Positions 27,561 to 38,805 of a DNA stretch of 64,000 nt are shown one piece after another. A model generated the notes under the pieces. It was not told the origin of the DNA. It made no database searches and worked only from the letters and a program-made list of their open reading frames with translations. A program made the position numbers and the translations under genes. Each line of letters starts with the position of its first letter. Positions within the stretch are counted from its first letter, which is position 1. Source of the stretch: Kangiella profundi (GTDB lineage: Bacteria > Pseudomonadota > Gammaproteobacteria > Enterobacterales > Kangiellaceae); NCBI RefSeq assembly GCF_002838765.1, contig NZ_CP025120.1, positions 1,798,001 to 1,862,000 of the forward strand, read 5' to 3'.

Positions 27561-27590
27561 CGAAATAACCCGTCTTCTTGTTCGCTCTAA

Positions 27591-27611
27591 CGCCAGTATT
27601 AGATACTGGCG
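27591..27611. repeat. 9-bp perfect inverted repeat just after guaB
   Basis: CGCCAGTAT-TAG-ATACTGGCG; no U run on either strand. It may be an RNA-stabilising 3' hairpin upstream of the real terminator. Confidence 0.5.
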
Positions 27612-27617
27612 CATAAG

Positions 27618-29081
27618 TTACTTAACACGATAGTTAGGAGCTTCTTTTGTGATGGCAACATCATGAACATGGCTTTCATTCATGCCTGCATTGGTTACTC
27701 TCACAAATTCTGCCTTGGTGCGCATTTCTTCAATAGTTGCGCAGCCAGTCAGTCCCATACTGGAACGAATGCCACCCATCATTTGATGAATAATTTGCGT
27801 CACCGGACCTTTATAAGGTACTCGACCTTCGATACCTTCTGGAACCAATTTATCCGCAGCGTTTGAGCTCTGGAAGTAACGATCACTTGAGCCTTGCTTT
27901 TGTGACATGGCGCCTAAAGAACCCATTCCACGATACGACTTGTATGAACGGCCCTGATATAACTCAACTTCACCTGGAGCTTCTTCGGTTCCTGCAAGCA
28001 TTGAGCCAACCATAACGCTGTATGCACCGGCTGCCAACGCTTTGCAAATATCGCCTGAGAAGCGAATTCCACCGTCAGCAATAAATGGAACGCCGGTTCC
28101 CGCAAGTTCTTTGGCTACGCTAGATACCGCAGAAATTTGCGGAACACCCACACCAGTTACGATACGGGTGGTACAGATTGAGCCAGGCCCAATACCTACC
28201 TTAACGCCATCAGCTCCAGCATCTACTAATGCACGAGCACCAGCAGCAGTAGCAACGTTACCACCAATCACCTGCTTTTCAGGGTAATTCTGCTTAATCC
28301 ACTTGATACGATCTAATACGCCTTGCGAATGGCCGTGTGAAGTATCGACAAGAATAATATCAACACCCGCTGCAACAATAGCTGCAACGCGATCCGGAGT
28401 TTCTGGACCCGTACCGACAGCTGCACCAACACGCAGGTGACCATAACGGTCTTTACAGGCGTTTGGCATAGTTTCTGCATTGTTAATATCTTTAACGGTA
28501 ATCAGACCTTTAAGTTCAAAATTATCGTTAACGACTAATAGCTTTTCGATACGAAACTCATGCAACTTGTCGTAGATTTCTTCCTGACTGGCATCTTCTT
28601 TTACCGTCACCAAACGCTCTTTTGGCGTCATGACTTTAGAGACAGGCTTATCAAGACTAGTTTCAAATCGAATGTCACGGTTGGTCACAATACCCACAAG
28701 TTGATTTCCATCAACGACAGGCATTCCTGAAATACCATGCTCACGAGTCATTTGTTTGACTTGACCAATGGTAGTATCAGGAGTGATTGTGATTGGATCA
28801 CTGACAATTCCGCTCTCAAACTTTTTAACGCGACGAACATGCTCAGCCTGTTGCTCAATAGTCATGTTCTTATGAACAAATCCCATACCGCCTTCTTGAG
28901 CTAATGCAATAGCTAAACGCGATTCTGTGACCGTGTCCATTGCAGCAGAAACAAGTGGGATATTGAGGCTATATTCGCGGGTAATCTTAGTGCGCAGGTC
29001 TGCGTCAGCAGGCAATACTTTGGAGTGTGCCGGCACTAATAAAACGTCGTCAAAGGTAAGAGCTTCCTCTATAATGCGCAT
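27618..29081 (-). CDS. guaB: IMP dehydrogenase
   Basis: 487 aa from ATG 29081, matching known GuaB N-termini ([15 protein letters not shown]); an in-frame GTG four codons earlier is less likely. Oxidises IMP to XMP with NAD. A TIM barrel interrupted by tandem CBS domains (about 95-200), the catalytic loop GSICTTR (active-site Cys) and the flap GYLG-type region seen as [10 protein letters not shown]. Divergent from xseA. Confidence 0.98.
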   Translation of the reverse strand: MRIIEEALTFDDVLLVPAHSKVLPADADLRTKITREYSLNIPLVSAAMDTVTESRLAIALAQEGGMGFVHKNMTIEQQAEHVRRVKKFESGIVSDPITITPDTTIGQVKQMTREHGISGMPVVDGNQLVGIVTNRDIRFETSLDKPVSKVMTPKERLVTVKEDASQEEIYDKLHEFRIEKLLVVNDNFELKGLITVKDINNAETMPNACKDRYGHLRVGAAVGTGPETPDRVAAIVAAGVDIILVDTSHGHSQGVLDRIKWIKQNYPEKQVIGGNVATAAGARALVDAGADGVKVGIGPGSICTTRIVTGVGVPQISAVSSVAKELAGTGVPFIADGGIRFSGDICKALAAGAYSVMVGSMLAGTEEAPGEVELYQGRSYKSYRGMGSLGAMSQKQGSSDRYFQSSNAADKLVPEGIEGRVPYKGPVTQIIHQMMGGIRSSMGLTGCATIEEMRTKAEFVRVTNAGMNESHVHDVAITKEAPNYRVK

Positions 29082-29139
29082 ATTGTGTACCACGTATTAT
29101 TACGCCAACGCAAAAGGCGCTGGCTCGATGAAGCGCGTT

Positions 29140-29145
29140 ATTATA
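29140..29145 (-). promoter_or_regulatory. -10 element of guaB
   Basis: The minus strand reads TATAAT followed by AACGCGC. The -35 is weak (TTTACC at 18 bases). It lies between the divergent guaB and xseA genes. Confidence 0.55.
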
Positions 29146-29192
29146 ACGTCTTCCCCCTTGCAAGGTAAATAACTATTTGATTCGATTTGTCT

Positions 29193-30548
29193 ATGATTAA
29201 GCCAATTCTTGAACCACAACAATCCGGCGAAACACGTAAGATTTATTCTGTGAGCGAATTGGCATTCAAGGTTCGGAAACAGCTTGAAGATGTCATCGGA
29301 CAAATCTGGATCACCGGGGAAATCTCAAACCTCGCCCTCCCCGCTTCAGGCCACTGGTACTTTACTCTAAAAGACAATGGTGCCCAGTTACGTTGCGCCA
29401 TTTTCAAAAATCGTAACCGTAGTGCTCGTTTTACCCCAGAAGACGGTCAGCAGGTACTCCTTAGAGCTAAACTCAGTCTATATGAACCTAGAGGCGACAT
29501 TCAGCTGATTGGTGAGTATGTCGAGCCAGCTGGCGAAGGAGCCCTGCAAATTGCATTTAACCGCCTGAAAGAAAAGCTACAGGCAGAGGGTTTATTCGCA
29601 CCAGAATTAAAGCGCCCCATTCCCAAATACCCCAAAAAAATAGGGATAATTACCTCACCAAGCGGGGCGGCCATTAAGGATGTTCTCAGTGTCCTAAAAA
29701 GACGCATGCCACAGATTCCTGTCATTATCTACCCAAGCCAGGTTCAGGGCGAAAAAGCTGCCAAAACCTTGATAGAGCAACTAGAAGCTGCCAACCAACA
29801 TGCTGAGTGTGATGTGCTGCTGATTACTCGAGGTGGCGGTTCACTGGAAGACATGTGGTGCTTCAATGACGAAACATTAGCTCGAAAAATTCGTGAAAGT
29901 AAAATACCGGTCGTTTCAGCGGTAGGCCACGAAGTTGATACCTCTATTAGTGACTGGGTTGCCGATTTACGTGCACCGACACCATCGGCTGCTGCTGAGT
30001 TACTGGTACCCGATCAGGCCGACTTACGCCATAAACTCATACAACTTGAGAGGCGCCTGATTGGGGAGTTTGAACATAAAATACAAGTTGCCCAATCTAA
30101 GCTCGATACACTGATCGCACGTATTGTGCATCCAAAACAGCAACTTAATCATTATAAGATCGAATTGCACTCCTTGAATAAAAGCCTGATTAATGCACAG
30201 AAATACCTGATGCAAACCAAACAAGGTGAGTTTAAGGACTTGCAGTCTCGACTGCACAGTTACAACCCAAAGTTACAACTCAATCAGGCCAAAACATCAT
30301 TGCAGCAGGCCAATAAAAACCTCAAACAATCATGGAATTATCTGCTTAAACAGAAACAACAATCGCTGGCACTCAAAGCGCAGAAATTGAATAACATCAG
30401 TCCACTGGCAACACTTGAGCGTGGTTATACGATAACGGAAGATGAAACAGGAAAGGCAATAACATCGGCTGCAAAAGCCAATAAAGCCAAGTACCTCACT
30501 ACCCGCTTTGCTGATGGTGAGGTTAAGAGCAAAGTTATCAATAACTAA
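29193..30548 (+). CDS. xseA: exodeoxyribonuclease VII large subunit
   Basis: 451 aa. An N-terminal OB fold (VIGQIWITGEISNLALPASGHWYFTLKD), a catalytic domain with GIITSPSGAAIKDVL and LITRGGGSLEDMWCFND, and AVGHEVDTSISDWVADLRAPTPSAAAE, then the long coiled-coil C-terminus. Degrades single-stranded DNA together with XseB, which is not in this window. ATG 29193 is preferred to the TTG two codons upstream. The end overlaps the convergent lipoprotein gene by 4 bases. Confidence 0.96.
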   Translation: MIKPILEPQQSGETRKIYSVSELAFKVRKQLEDVIGQIWITGEISNLALPASGHWYFTLKDNGAQLRCAIFKNRNRSARFTPEDGQQVLLRAKLSLYEPRGDIQLIGEYVEPAGEGALQIAFNRLKEKLQAEGLFAPELKRPIPKYPKKIGIITSPSGAAIKDVLSVLKRRMPQIPVIIYPSQVQGEKAAKTLIEQLEAANQHAECDVLLITRGGGSLEDMWCFNDETLARKIRESKIPVVSAVGHEVDTSISDWVADLRAPTPSAAAELLVPDQADLRHKLIQLERRLIGEFEHKIQVAQSKLDTLIARIVHPKQQLNHYKIELHSLNKSLINAQKYLMQTKQGEFKDLQSRLHSYNPKLQLNQAKTSLQQANKNLKQSWNYLLKQKQQSLALKAQKLNNISPLATLERGYTITEDETGKAITSAAKANKAKYLTTRFADGEVKSKVINN

Positions 30549-31060
30549 TGACTAAGCTTTGTATGTTTTATTTCCTCTAAAGCTCGAGTCCTTTCTACTT
30601 CTTCTAATTTAACACCAGCAGTTCCCGTCTTGACTGGAACTGCAATATTACCAACGACTTGAACAGTTGCTTCACTACCATCAGTATGCATCATGAACTT
30701 ATAAAATTGTGACTCGCCAGCTACAATACTAAGACTAAACACGTAGGGCTCTGGTGCCCAATTCCAATTGCTATCAGGACCATCAATACTGCCAAGTGTT
30801 ATTTCATAGCTCCCCTCAGGCAAGTGGAAATATAGATACCCACCGGGTTTTAATTTTCCTTTGTATTTCCCATCGATATAAATATATGGAGAAGCAGCGG
30901 AACCTAAGGCGCTGTAGATTCTGTAAAAGTATACTGTACCTTGATTACCATCTGTTGCTGTCTGCTGCTGAAATGCTGGGCCGCTTGCAGCGCAACCAGT
31001 CATAAATAAAAGAACAAAAATATAAAATCTTCTAGAAGTTGCAGTTAAAAACTTGGCCAT
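30545..31060 (-). CDS. DUF2846-type lipoprotein
   Basis: 171 aa. Lipobox MTGC with Cys23 after a basic, hydrophobic signal. The mature part has YFYRIYSALGSAASPYIYIDGKYKGKLKPGGYLYFHLPEG, the DUF2846 pattern of a beta-sandwich resembling PEGA-like surface domains. Function unknown. It starts 6 bases upstream of the end of der on the same strand, so it may be the last gene of the bamB-der operon. A second lipoprotein of the same type is at 52732. Confidence 0.75.
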   Translation of the reverse strand: MAKFLTATSRRFYIFVLLFMTGCAASGPAFQQQTATDGNQGTVYFYRIYSALGSAASPYIYIDGKYKGKLKPGGYLYFHLPEGSYEITLGSIDGPDSNWNWAPEPYVFSLSIVAGESQFYKFMMHTDGSEATVQVVGNIAVPVKTGTAGVKLEEVERTRALEEIKHTKLSH

Positions 31061-31066
31061 TTATTT

Positions 31067-32470
31067 CTATCTACCGCCCCATTTTTTAATCGCACGTTTG
31101 CGCTTTAAGCGTTGACGTCTTGTGATTTCGTTTTTCTTGCCCTTAAATGGATTGTCGCCTTCTTTCATCTCAAGACGAATTGGCGTACCAATAAGCTTTA
31201 ATTTATCGCGGAAGAAATTCACCAGAAAACGTTTATAGCTTTCGGGTAGTTTACTGACCTGATTGCCGTGAATGACGATCAGTGGCGGGTTATGGCCGCC
31301 AGGGTGAGCATACCTCAGTTTAATACGACGACCACGGACTGTTGGTGGCTGATGTTTTTCGGCAGCTTCTTCAAGCAGTCGAGTCAATTTCGAAGCACTC
31401 ATCTCCACTTGTGCACTAGCCCAAGCTTCGTCAACTGACTCCCAAAGGTGGCCAACGTTTGAACCATGTAGCGCTGAAATAAAATGTATACGAGCGAAAT
31501 CAATAAAGCCTAAGCGACGATCAATTTCGTGCTTAACATTATCGCGTTGCTCCTCGGTCATGCCATCCCATTTATTAATTGCAATAACCATTGAGCGACC
31601 AGCATCGATAATGTAACTGATTAAGCTGAGATCCTGATCTGTAATAGGCTCACGAGCGTCCATCACCATGATGGTCACGTTGGAGTCATCAATTGCCTGT
31701 AAGGTTTTCAGAACAGAGAATTTTTCTACGGTTTCTTTGACTTTGCCACGACGTCTGACACCCGCAGTATCAATAAGAGTGTATTTTTTATCACGACGCT
31801 CCATTTCAATATAGATACTGTCGCGAGTTGTGCCGGGCATGTCGTAAACAACCACTCTCTCTTCACCCAGAAATCGGTTTACCAGTGTAGACTTGCCAAC
31901 ATTTGGACGACCTACGATAGCAAGCTTCATGCCCTGTGCTTTTTCGTAGCCTATCAGCTCTTCATCGTCTGTAGATTCTAGATGCAGTTCATCAAAGATG
32001 GTATCAACTAACGTATTAACCCCTCGCCCATGGGCTGCGGCCAGCGGCAATACAGTTTGATAACCTAAACTATAATAATCTGAAAGAGCTGCCTCGGCAT
32101 GAATACCATCAACTTTATTAACCAGCACAATGATCGGTTTATTCTGGCGTCTCAGGTGGCTTGCAACAAATTCATCTGCGGCAGTCATGCCTGTTCGTGC
32201 ATCTACCAGGAAAAGAACTATGTTTGCTTCATTAATAGCCTGTAATGACTGGCCAGCCATCAAACCATCAATACCCTCTTCATCACCTGCGATACCACCA
32301 GTATCGACGACAATAAATTTCTGGCCTTTTAAAGTGGCTTGGCCATATTGACGGTCACGAGTAAGGCCGGGCAGGTTTGCTACCAGTGCATCGCGAGACT
32401 TTGTCAGTCTATTGAATAATGTAGATTTACCAACGTTGGGGCGACCAACGAGAGCGATAACTGGTAGCAT
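31067..32470 (-). CDS. der: GTPase Der (EngA)
   Basis: 467 aa. Two tandem Era-like G domains, each with [18 protein letters not shown] and NKVD/NKWD, and a C-terminal KH-like domain with a basic tail. Essential for 50S ribosome maturation. Follows bamB by 5 bases, as in many gammaproteobacteria. Confidence 0.98.
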   Translation of the reverse strand: MLPVIALVGRPNVGKSTLFNRLTKSRDALVANLPGLTRDRQYGQATLKGQKFIVVDTGGIAGDEEGIDGLMAGQSLQAINEANIVLFLVDARTGMTAADEFVASHLRRQNKPIIVLVNKVDGIHAEAALSDYYSLGYQTVLPLAAAHGRGVNTLVDTIFDELHLESTDDEELIGYEKAQGMKLAIVGRPNVGKSTLVNRFLGEERVVVYDMPGTTRDSIYIEMERRDKKYTLIDTAGVRRRGKVKETVEKFSVLKTLQAIDDSNVTIMVMDAREPITDQDLSLISYIIDAGRSMVIAINKWDGMTEEQRDNVKHEIDRRLGFIDFARIHFISALHGSNVGHLWESVDEAWASAQVEMSASKLTRLLEEAAEKHQPPTVRGRRIKLRYAHPGGHNPPLIVIHGNQVSKLPESYKRFLVNFFRDKLKLIGTPIRLEMKEGDNPFKGKKNEITRRQRLKRKRAIKKWGGR

Positions 32471-32475
32471 GAATT

Positions 32476-33642
32476 TTACTCTTCAGAGGATGAAGCTAGA
32501 GGGTTTTCCAGTGCGTGGAGATAACCATAGCGAGTTGTAGCAATAATATGTTCATCTGTAACGATTGGAGCGTGAGCTATTCCATATCGATCCAGATGAG
32601 TCCGGGCAACAAACTCACCCGTACTTTTATCTAGCCAGTGCAGATAACCCTCAAAGTCACCAACAACAATATAATCTTCGTTGTCTGCGGCACCTGTTGG
32701 CTTGCGATATAGCAACCCTTCCTGACTCCAAACCTGTTCACCGCTGATGCGATCACGAGCAACAATTTTACCTGTTGTTTCTACAAGATAAACGCGTGTT
32801 GCATCTACTAATAGCTCCTGAGTAACTGAAGTTTCCTCGCGCCATAAGTAGCGACCATTAGTTAAGTCCATTGCGATTGCATAACCATTAAAGCCAGCAG
32901 CATAAAGATAACTGGAATAAATAACTGGACTTGAGTCTACATCAACAATTCGAGAAATCTCAGAGCTGCCGCGAGGTGCAGAAATACGCTGTTCCCATAA
33001 TAGATCTCCAGTGCGAATGTTAAAGGCCGCCATTTTGCCATTGGCAAATCCGCTAATAACAATGCCACTGGTTGCAACAGGTGCTGATGTTCCTCGCAAG
33101 GTTAAGTTAGGGATAATACGATCGTAGAACCACTCTTGTTTCTGGGTGGCTAGCGAGTAAGCAAAAATTCTGCCATCGGGCGTGCGAACCACTAAACGAC
33201 CATCATCAATGGCAGGTTTTGCTAGCACCTCAGTAGTCACATCCACGTGCCACAACTTTTTGCCATCATTAACATCTAATACATGAACCTTGGCATCTTT
33301 GGTACCAACTGCTACAAGGCCAGCATTTGCCGTTACACCACCGGCTAAAGGTTCTTTTAGTTGCGTTTCCCAGACCAGGTCACCAGTTTTAAGATCAAAA
33401 GCTGAAATCAAACCTTTAACATCAGCCGTAATAACTTTATCTTCCCAGATTGCTGGTACTAAGCTGTTGAACTTACCGTCATCACCATCTCCAATAACTT
33501 CAACCCACGCTGACTCAATTGAGAACTTTTCTTCAATATCGTCCAGCTCTTTAGGTGGATTGACCACTTCATCGGAGCAAGCCACCAAAAAACTGATAGC
33601 AATCAATAAAGTGACTATTCGTTGTGTCCAACCAGAAATCAT
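32476..33642 (-). CDS. bamB: outer membrane assembly lipoprotein BamB
   Basis: 388 aa. Lipobox LVAC (Cys22) and an eight-bladed beta-propeller with repeated PQQ-like motifs (for example [28 protein letters not shown]). Subunit of the BAM complex that folds outer-membrane proteins. It sits between yfgM and der, the conserved order. Confidence 0.95.
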   Translation of the reverse strand: MISGWTQRIVTLLIAISFLVACSDEVVNPPKELDDIEEKFSIESAWVEVIGDGDDGKFNSLVPAIWEDKVITADVKGLISAFDLKTGDLVWETQLKEPLAGGVTANAGLVAVGTKDAKVHVLDVNDGKKLWHVDVTTEVLAKPAIDDGRLVVRTPDGRIFAYSLATQKQEWFYDRIIPNLTLRGTSAPVATSGIVISGFANGKMAAFNIRTGDLLWEQRISAPRGSSEISRIVDVDSSPVIYSSYLYAAGFNGYAIAMDLTNGRYLWREETSVTQELLVDATRVYLVETTGKIVARDRISGEQVWSQEGLLYRKPTGAADNEDYIVVGDFEGYLHWLDKSTGEFVARTHLDRYGIAHAPIVTDEHIIATTRYGYLHALENPLASSSEE

Positions 33643-33667
33643 ATAGTTATCCCGTTATTAGTATCAA

Positions 33668-34297
33668 TTAGTTATCAATGCCAAACTCGCTAATGCGCAT
33701 CTGAAGTAATGGACTAACTGCGCCATTACCCGCATCACGAGCTGCGATTAAGACACTTTTAGCTTCATCATTTTTACCTTGGGCAATCAGAGCTTCAGCC
33801 TTGACTAGTAAGGCGTTAGCTTTAAAAGCAGGCTCATCAATACTGTCTGCTGTTGCAATCGCATCGTTGAACTTTTCTAATTGAAGCTGAACTCGCGCTA
33901 ATCGCAACTGTGCAATAGACTCAAAAGTATCGTTACTTTGGTCAACAACCCACTGTAATTGTTCCGCAGCTTCTTCAAATTTATTATCGTTGGCAAAAGT
34001 TTCTGCAAGTTTCATAGCCGCCAATGAAGCATAACTAGAGGCTGCATGTTCAGCTCTGATAGTTTCAACTTTGCTGACTAACTCAGAGTTATCTGACGAG
34101 CCCTGCTCACTTAGAGTTAAAATTTCAGAATAAGCCAAGGAGGCCAGCTCGCCTTGCCTTGCTTGATGTTCCTGATAATAGTTCCATCCAAACAAAACAC
34201 CAAAACCGATAACGGCACCTAAAATAATCGCTGTGCCGTTTTCCTTCCAAAACTGTTTGATCGCTTCGACCTGTTGTTCTTCTGTTTCGTAAGCCAC
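33668..34297 (-). CDS. yfgM: YfgM-type ancillary SecYEG translocon protein
   Basis: 209 aa from GTG 34297, which has GAGGAGG 6 bases upstream; the longer frame starts with a TTG inside that ribosome-binding site. A short cytosolic N-terminus (AYETEEQQVEAIKQFW), one transmembrane helix (about 19-38) and a periplasmic TPR domain. YfgM links the Sec translocon to periplasmic chaperones with PpiD. Located between hisS and bamB as in E. coli. Confidence 0.9.
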   Translation of the reverse strand: MAYETEEQQVEAIKQFWKENGTAIILGAVIGFGVLFGWNYYQEHQARQGELASLAYSEILTLSEQGSSDNSELVSKVETIRAEHAASSYASLAAMKLAETFANDNKFEEAAEQLQWVVDQSNDTFESIAQLRLARVQLQLEKFNDAIATADSIDEPAFKANALLVKAEALIAQGKNDEAKSVLIAARDAGNGAVSPLLQMRISEFGIDN

Positions 34298-34352
34298 TGT
34301 CGGCCTCCTCAATAATTGCTCTAATTTAGATTAACTGTTTAGACCCGTTCTT

Positions 34353-35624
34353 TTATATAAGATACTGGTCAAGTAGCTGACAGACATCACGCTGTGATAT
34401 CACCAACTGCTCTTTATGTTCACGTAGATATTTAACACCGACGGTGCCATCCTGAACTTCCTGCTCACCAATCACAAGTGCGATTTTTGCGCCACTTTTA
34501 TCAGCACGTTTAAATTGCTTTTTGAAATTACCAGCACCACAGTTCATGCGCACTTTAATATCTGGCCATTGATCTCGTAGCTGTTCGGCTAGTTGCGTTG
34601 CAGTTAGTTCTGCTTGGTCACCCAGGGCTACCATATAGACATCAGCCAATGGAATTTCATCTGATTCCATTTCCTCAATCAAGGCAACGATTCTTTCAAG
34701 GCCCATGGCAAACCCACTGGCTGGTGTAGCATGACCACCCAGCTGTTCAGTCAGACCATCGTAGCGCCCACCAGCACATATGGTACCTTGCGCGCCAAGC
34801 TTATCTGTTATCCACTCAAATACGGTACGGTTATAATAATCCAGGCCACGAACCAGGTTGGTATTAATAGTATAAGGTATATTATTAGTATCCAAGATCT
34901 GACAAAGACGCTCAAAGTGTTGTTTAGATTCATCATCCAGATGGTCACTCAACTTTGGAGCATTTTTAACCAGTTTTTGCACATCAGGATTTTTGCTATC
35001 CAGAATGCGTAAAGGATTACTTTGCAAACGACGCAGGCTATCTTCGTCAAGCTGGTCTTTTATTGGTAACAGAAACTCAACCAGTTTATCTCTGTAATTA
35101 GCTCGGGCTTCATTGGAGCCCAAAGAGTTAATTTCGAGACGCACCGAATCATGTATGCCAATTTTTTTCCATAGACGAGCTGTCATTAAAATTAATTCAG
35201 CATCTACATCGGCAGTTCCTACACCAAAGGTTTCAACCCCGAGTTGATAAAACTGACGGTAGCGGCCTTTTTGTGGTCTCTCGTGGCGAAACATGGGGCC
35301 CATGTACCATAGGCGTTGCTCCTGATTATAAAGCAGACCATGCTCAATACCGGCGCGGACACAACTGGCTGTACCCTCAGGACGCAAAGTCAGGCTTTCG
35401 CCATTGCGATCTTCAAAGGTATACATCTCTTTTTCAACGATATCAGTAACTTCGCCGATTGATCGTTTGAATAGATGAGTCTTTTCAACAACTGGCATGC
35501 GAATTTCGCTGTAGCCATAGCTAGCCATCAGTTGTCTTAATACCGATTCTAATTTTTGCCAGTGAGGTGTTGAGTCAGGCAGGATATCATTCATGCCTCG
35601 GACTGCTTGTATTTTTTCCGCCAA
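34353..35624 (-). CDS. hisS: histidyl-tRNA synthetase
   Basis: 423 aa class II synthetase. The N-terminus [15 protein letters not shown], motif 2 in [18 protein letters not shown] and the histidine-binding [15 protein letters not shown] are all present. The start codon is TTG (35624): alignment to known N-termini and an AGG 6 bases upstream support it, and no ATG is near. A promoter with TATAAT at 35670-35675 precedes it. Confidence 0.97.
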   Translation of the reverse strand: MAEKIQAVRGMNDILPDSTPHWQKLESVLRQLMASYGYSEIRMPVVEKTHLFKRSIGEVTDIVEKEMYTFEDRNGESLTLRPEGTASCVRAGIEHGLLYNQEQRLWYMGPMFRHERPQKGRYRQFYQLGVETFGVGTADVDAELILMTARLWKKIGIHDSVRLEINSLGSNEARANYRDKLVEFLLPIKDQLDEDSLRRLQSNPLRILDSKNPDVQKLVKNAPKLSDHLDDESKQHFERLCQILDTNNIPYTINTNLVRGLDYYNRTVFEWITDKLGAQGTICAGGRYDGLTEQLGGHATPASGFAMGLERIVALIEEMESDEIPLADVYMVALGDQAELTATQLAEQLRDQWPDIKVRMNCGAGNFKKQFKRADKSGAKIALVIGEQEVQDGTVGVKYLREHKEQLVISQRDVCQLLDQYLI

Positions 35625-35669
35625 AACTAACCTGGTTCCGTCAATTGAAAAATTGGATTAAAGTGCGAG

Positions 35670-35675
35670 ATTATA
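35670..35675 (-). promoter_or_regulatory. -10 element of hisS-yfgM-bamB-der
   Basis: The minus strand reads TATAAT followed by CTCGCAC. The -35 is weak. It lies in the 110-base gap after ispG, so hisS has its own promoter despite the conserved cluster. Confidence 0.5.
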
Positions 35676-35734
35676 GCGAATTTGGCGAAAAACAGTAGCT
35701 TTTTCCGCCAAACTCTTCTAATGGAAATGTGATT

Positions 35735-36874
35735 TTAACGAACTTGTGTGACAGGAACCTGTTCAGCACCTTTGGTGATTTCTTCGGTCTTTTCGCGCTT
35801 TTCGGCCAACTTGCGACGAATCTGCGCCTCCAGCTCGTCAACCAGTGCTTCATTTTCCACTTTATGACTTTTTTCGCCATTCTCATAAAGCATACTTTTC
35901 TTGAAGCCTCCGGTTAATCCGATAGTAACTTCCTTAGCTTCGCCTGGCCCATTAACTACACATCCAATGACTGCAACATCAATGTGCTCATTAACGTCTT
36001 CCAATCGTTGCTCCAGCTCATTGACTGTCTTGATCACATCAAACTGCTGGCGAGAACAAGATGGGCAGGCGATAAGGTTAATTCCTCGTTGACGCAGGCC
36101 AAGACTCTTTAAAATGTCATAGCCAACTTTGACTTCTTCAACTGGGTCAGCGGCTAAAGAAACCCGTATGGTGTCACCGATACCTTCTGCCAGTAGCATA
36201 CCCAGTCCAACAGCGGACTTTACTGCACCTGAGCGGAAACTACCGGCTTCAGTAATGCCTAAATGTAATGGATTATCGATTTCTTTTGCCAGAATTCTGT
36301 AAGCGGATACAGTCATAAAGACATCAGAAGCTTTGAGGCTTATTTTATAGTCCTTGAAATTATGACGTTCCAGAATATCAATATGACGGTACGCTGACTC
36401 AACTAATGCTTCCGGGGTCGGCTCACCGTATTTCTCCTGCAAATCTTTCTCAAGAGAGCCAGCGTTAACACCGATACGAATAGGGATATTACGAGCTTTT
36501 GCCGCATCCACTACCGCTTTTACTCTTTCTTCGGAGCCAATATTACCTGGATTAATTCTTAAGCAATCAACACCATACTCCGCTACTTTGAGGGCGATGC
36601 GATAGTCAAAATGAATATCCGCCACCAATGGAACTGGAGATTGTTGTTTGATCAGCTTGAAAGCCTCGGCAGCCTTCATGGTGGGCACCGAAACCCGCAC
36701 GATATCTGCACCCGTATCTGCCAAAGCACGAATTTGCGCTACCGTGGCATCTACATCACAGGTATCGGTATTGGTCATACTTTGTACAGCAATGGGGGCA
36801 TCGCCACCAACTGGCACATTACCAACCATTATTTGACGCGATTTGCGTCGCTTAATCCATGATCGACCATTCAT
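35735..36874 (-). CDS. ispG: 4-hydroxy-3-methylbut-2-enyl-diphosphate synthase IspG
   Basis: 379 aa. Iron-sulfur enzyme of the MEP isoprenoid pathway. An N-terminal TIM barrel ([19 protein letters not shown]), cluster cysteines in [10 protein letters not shown] and [12 protein letters not shown], and the glutamate-bearing C-terminal domain. Lies 48 bases after rodZ in the conserved rodZ-ispG-hisS order. Confidence 0.97.
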   Translation of the reverse strand: MNGRSWIKRRKSRQIMVGNVPVGGDAPIAVQSMTNTDTCDVDATVAQIRALADTGADIVRVSVPTMKAAEAFKLIKQQSPVPLVADIHFDYRIALKVAEYGVDCLRINPGNIGSEERVKAVVDAAKARNIPIRIGVNAGSLEKDLQEKYGEPTPEALVESAYRHIDILERHNFKDYKISLKASDVFMTVSAYRILAKEIDNPLHLGITEAGSFRSGAVKSAVGLGMLLAEGIGDTIRVSLAADPVEEVKVGYDILKSLGLRQRGINLIACPSCSRQQFDVIKTVNELEQRLEDVNEHIDVAVIGCVVNGPGEAKEVTIGLTGGFKKSMLYENGEKSHKVENEALVDELEAQIRRKLAEKREKTEEITKGAEQVPVTQVR

Positions 36875-36922
36875 AATATTTCACATACAGGTTGTTGAAT
36901 CTACTGGCAAAACACCGAAAGA

Positions 36923-37873
36923 TTAGTTCCCCAGCGTCAATCGAGCAGCACGAGTATCCGGATAGCTCGATAAATCAACTGGTTCATTTTGATAGGACAA
37001 TTGTACAGCAGAAGGCTTACCAAGTGTTAGTTCATAAGGTGTTGGACCAGACAAAGTCATCGATGTACCACCTTTTTTAATGCCAAGAGCAAGTACTTTA
37101 CCATTAGCATCAGTAATTCTTACCCAGCAGTCATCTGTAAATACCAGCACCAACTTTCCATTGGAAGCCACCATTTCAGGCTGAGCACTATCTTTGGCAA
37201 GAGCTTCATTGGAAGCATCTTCCTTAAGATTTAAACTTTCAGATGACAATTCATTATCGGATAAGCTTACCTTCTGATCTTCTTGAACATTAATTAGCTC
37301 AGAGGTCTGCTCACCAATAGGTTGCGTGCTATCGTCTGCTGAGTCAGAAGTATTCTCGGAAATAGGTAATAAAAGTTCGCTATCGCCAGCCTCCGATATT
37401 GATTCAACCTGACCTTCTGAGCTATTTAAAGAGGAGGTGAGCTGCTGCCACACCTTTTTCTCAACTAATAAATAGTAAGCACCGAAAAGTAATATAAGAA
37501 CAATTAGTGCGGTAAAGCTTTTAACCAGCCAGTTGCTTGAGTTGATTGGTTTCTCAAGCTCTATAGTCGCAAGCGACTGCTCAGCTTTTGTGAACAAATT
37601 GTTGCGCTTACAGAAGTTATCAAAGTTTTCGACAATATCATCGTCGTCCATCTTCAATAACTCTGCATAGTTACGTAAGTAACCGCGATAGAAGGTTGCA
37701 GGAAGATCAGAAGAATAATCATCGCTTTCTATAGCAATGACGGTCTGTCGGGTCAGTTTTAACTGCTGCATAACTTCTTCAATAGAAATTCCTGCAGCTT
37801 CTCTAGCCTGCTTTAACAGGCTACCAGGACTAAATTGAATTTCGTTGTCTGGAGTTTGATCAGTTTCTGACAT
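36923..37873 (-). CDS. rodZ: RodZ-like cytoskeletal/helix-turn-helix membrane protein
   Basis: 316 aa. N-terminal HTH_25 domain (PGSLLKQAREAAGISIEEVMQQL onward, residues 15-85), one transmembrane helix at about 118-136, an acidic linker and a periplasmic DUF4115 domain (DDCWVRITDANGKVL). RodZ couples MreB to the elongasome. The stop-to-start gap from pilF is 3 bases. Confidence 0.92.
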   Translation of the reverse strand: MSETDQTPDNEIQFSPGSLLKQAREAAGISIEEVMQQLKLTRQTVIAIESDDYSSDLPATFYRGYLRNYAELLKMDDDDIVENFDNFCKRNNLFTKAEQSLATIELEKPINSSNWLVKSFTALIVLILLFGAYYLLVEKKVWQQLTSSLNSSEGQVESISEAGDSELLLPISENTSDSADDSTQPIGEQTSELINVQEDQKVSLSDNELSSESLNLKEDASNEALAKDSAQPEMVASNGKLVLVFTDDCWVRITDANGKVLALGIKKGGTSMTLSGPTPYELTLGKPSAVQLSYQNEPVDLSSYPDTRAARLTLGN

Positions 37874-37876
37874 TAA

Positions 37877-38668
37877 TTATCTTATACTAATATATTCTTG
37901 AGCTTCATCAGAAGTCGGATAAAGCTCCATTAATTTCTCTCCATACCCACGCATGTTGCCACGTGCATCCAGGCTTTTTGCTATCTTATAACCCAACAAT
38001 AGAGACTTCGCAGTTGGTTTTGTCTTCGCCTCAAAACGATACAAATAGGCTTCTGCTAAGCGGTGATTCTCAGTAACATAATTGACTTCTGCCATGCCAT
38101 ATAATGAACGAGCCAAATTAGGGTTATATGACAATGCTTTTTCAAAGTACTGTTTGGCAGGCTCAAATTTCTCGGCACGTATAGCGCAGAACCCTGCATT
38201 TTCATAGGCAGCCCCTACTGAAGTATAGTTTGGCTGCTCAACCGCTCTTAAAAAGTAACGAATTCCTTCATCGTACTTCTTGCGAGAATCACACAAAAAG
38301 ACGCCATAAGCATTGAGGTAGTCCGCATTTCTTGGAGATTCTTTAATTGCCTTTTTGTAGTACTCTTCCGCTCTGTCATACTCATAAACAGTTTGATAGT
38401 AATAAGCTAAGCCATATAAAACATCCGGCATATCGGGTGCATGTTCGTATGCTTTTAGCAGATTATGTTTGGCCCATTCCATATGCCCAGCCTGCAAATA
38501 CTGTAGGCCCAAAGATAAACGCTTAGCTGCAGCCTCTTTTGGCTCATATTTAGTACGTTGCTCAGCTCCATCCTTTGTCGCCACGCTAGTTGTTTCTCTG
38601 GTTGTAGTCTGACACCCAGCCAACATGACTACTAGAATAACCATCACCCACTTGGCATGCTTTGTCAT
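37877..38668 (-). CDS. pilF: type IV pilus biogenesis/stability lipoprotein PilF (PilW)
   Basis: 263 aa. Lipobox MLAGC (Cys19), then six TPR repeats (AKRLSLGLQYLQAGHMEWAKHN onward). PilF is the pilotin needed for PilQ secretin assembly. The gene lies between rlmN and rodZ, where pilF sits in pseudomonads and relatives. Confidence 0.9.
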   Translation of the reverse strand: MTKHAKWVMVILVVMLAGCQTTTRETTSVATKDGAEQRTKYEPKEAAAKRLSLGLQYLQAGHMEWAKHNLLKAYEHAPDMPDVLYGLAYYYQTVYEYDRAEEYYKKAIKESPRNADYLNAYGVFLCDSRKKYDEGIRYFLRAVEQPNYTSVGAAYENAGFCAIRAEKFEPAKQYFEKALSYNPNLARSLYGMAEVNYVTENHRLAEAYLYRFEAKTKPTAKSLLLGYKIAKSLDARGNMRGYGEKLMELYPTSDEAQEYISIR

Positions 38669-38776
38669 TGCTTACTTCCTATCAATTTTTTATTGCTATT
38701 TATAATAAAAGTTTTACTCGGTAATTTCACGTTATGAGCTGATTTATTCAATAAATCAGGAAGTTGGACACAGTAT

Positions 38777-38799
38777 AAGGCGCTTTAGTTCAGCGCCTT
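38777..38799 (-). terminator. hairpin after rlmN
   Basis: AAGGCGCT/AGCGCCTT 8-bp stem with a 7-base loop, 7 bases from the rlmN stop. The U run is poor. Followed on the plus strand by TTTAACAA, the same word seen in the stop-anchored hairpin family, so it may be a minimal member. A second hairpin (CTGATTTATT/AATAAATCAG) is at 38738-38758. Confidence 0.45.
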
Positions 38800-38805
38800 T
38801 AACAA

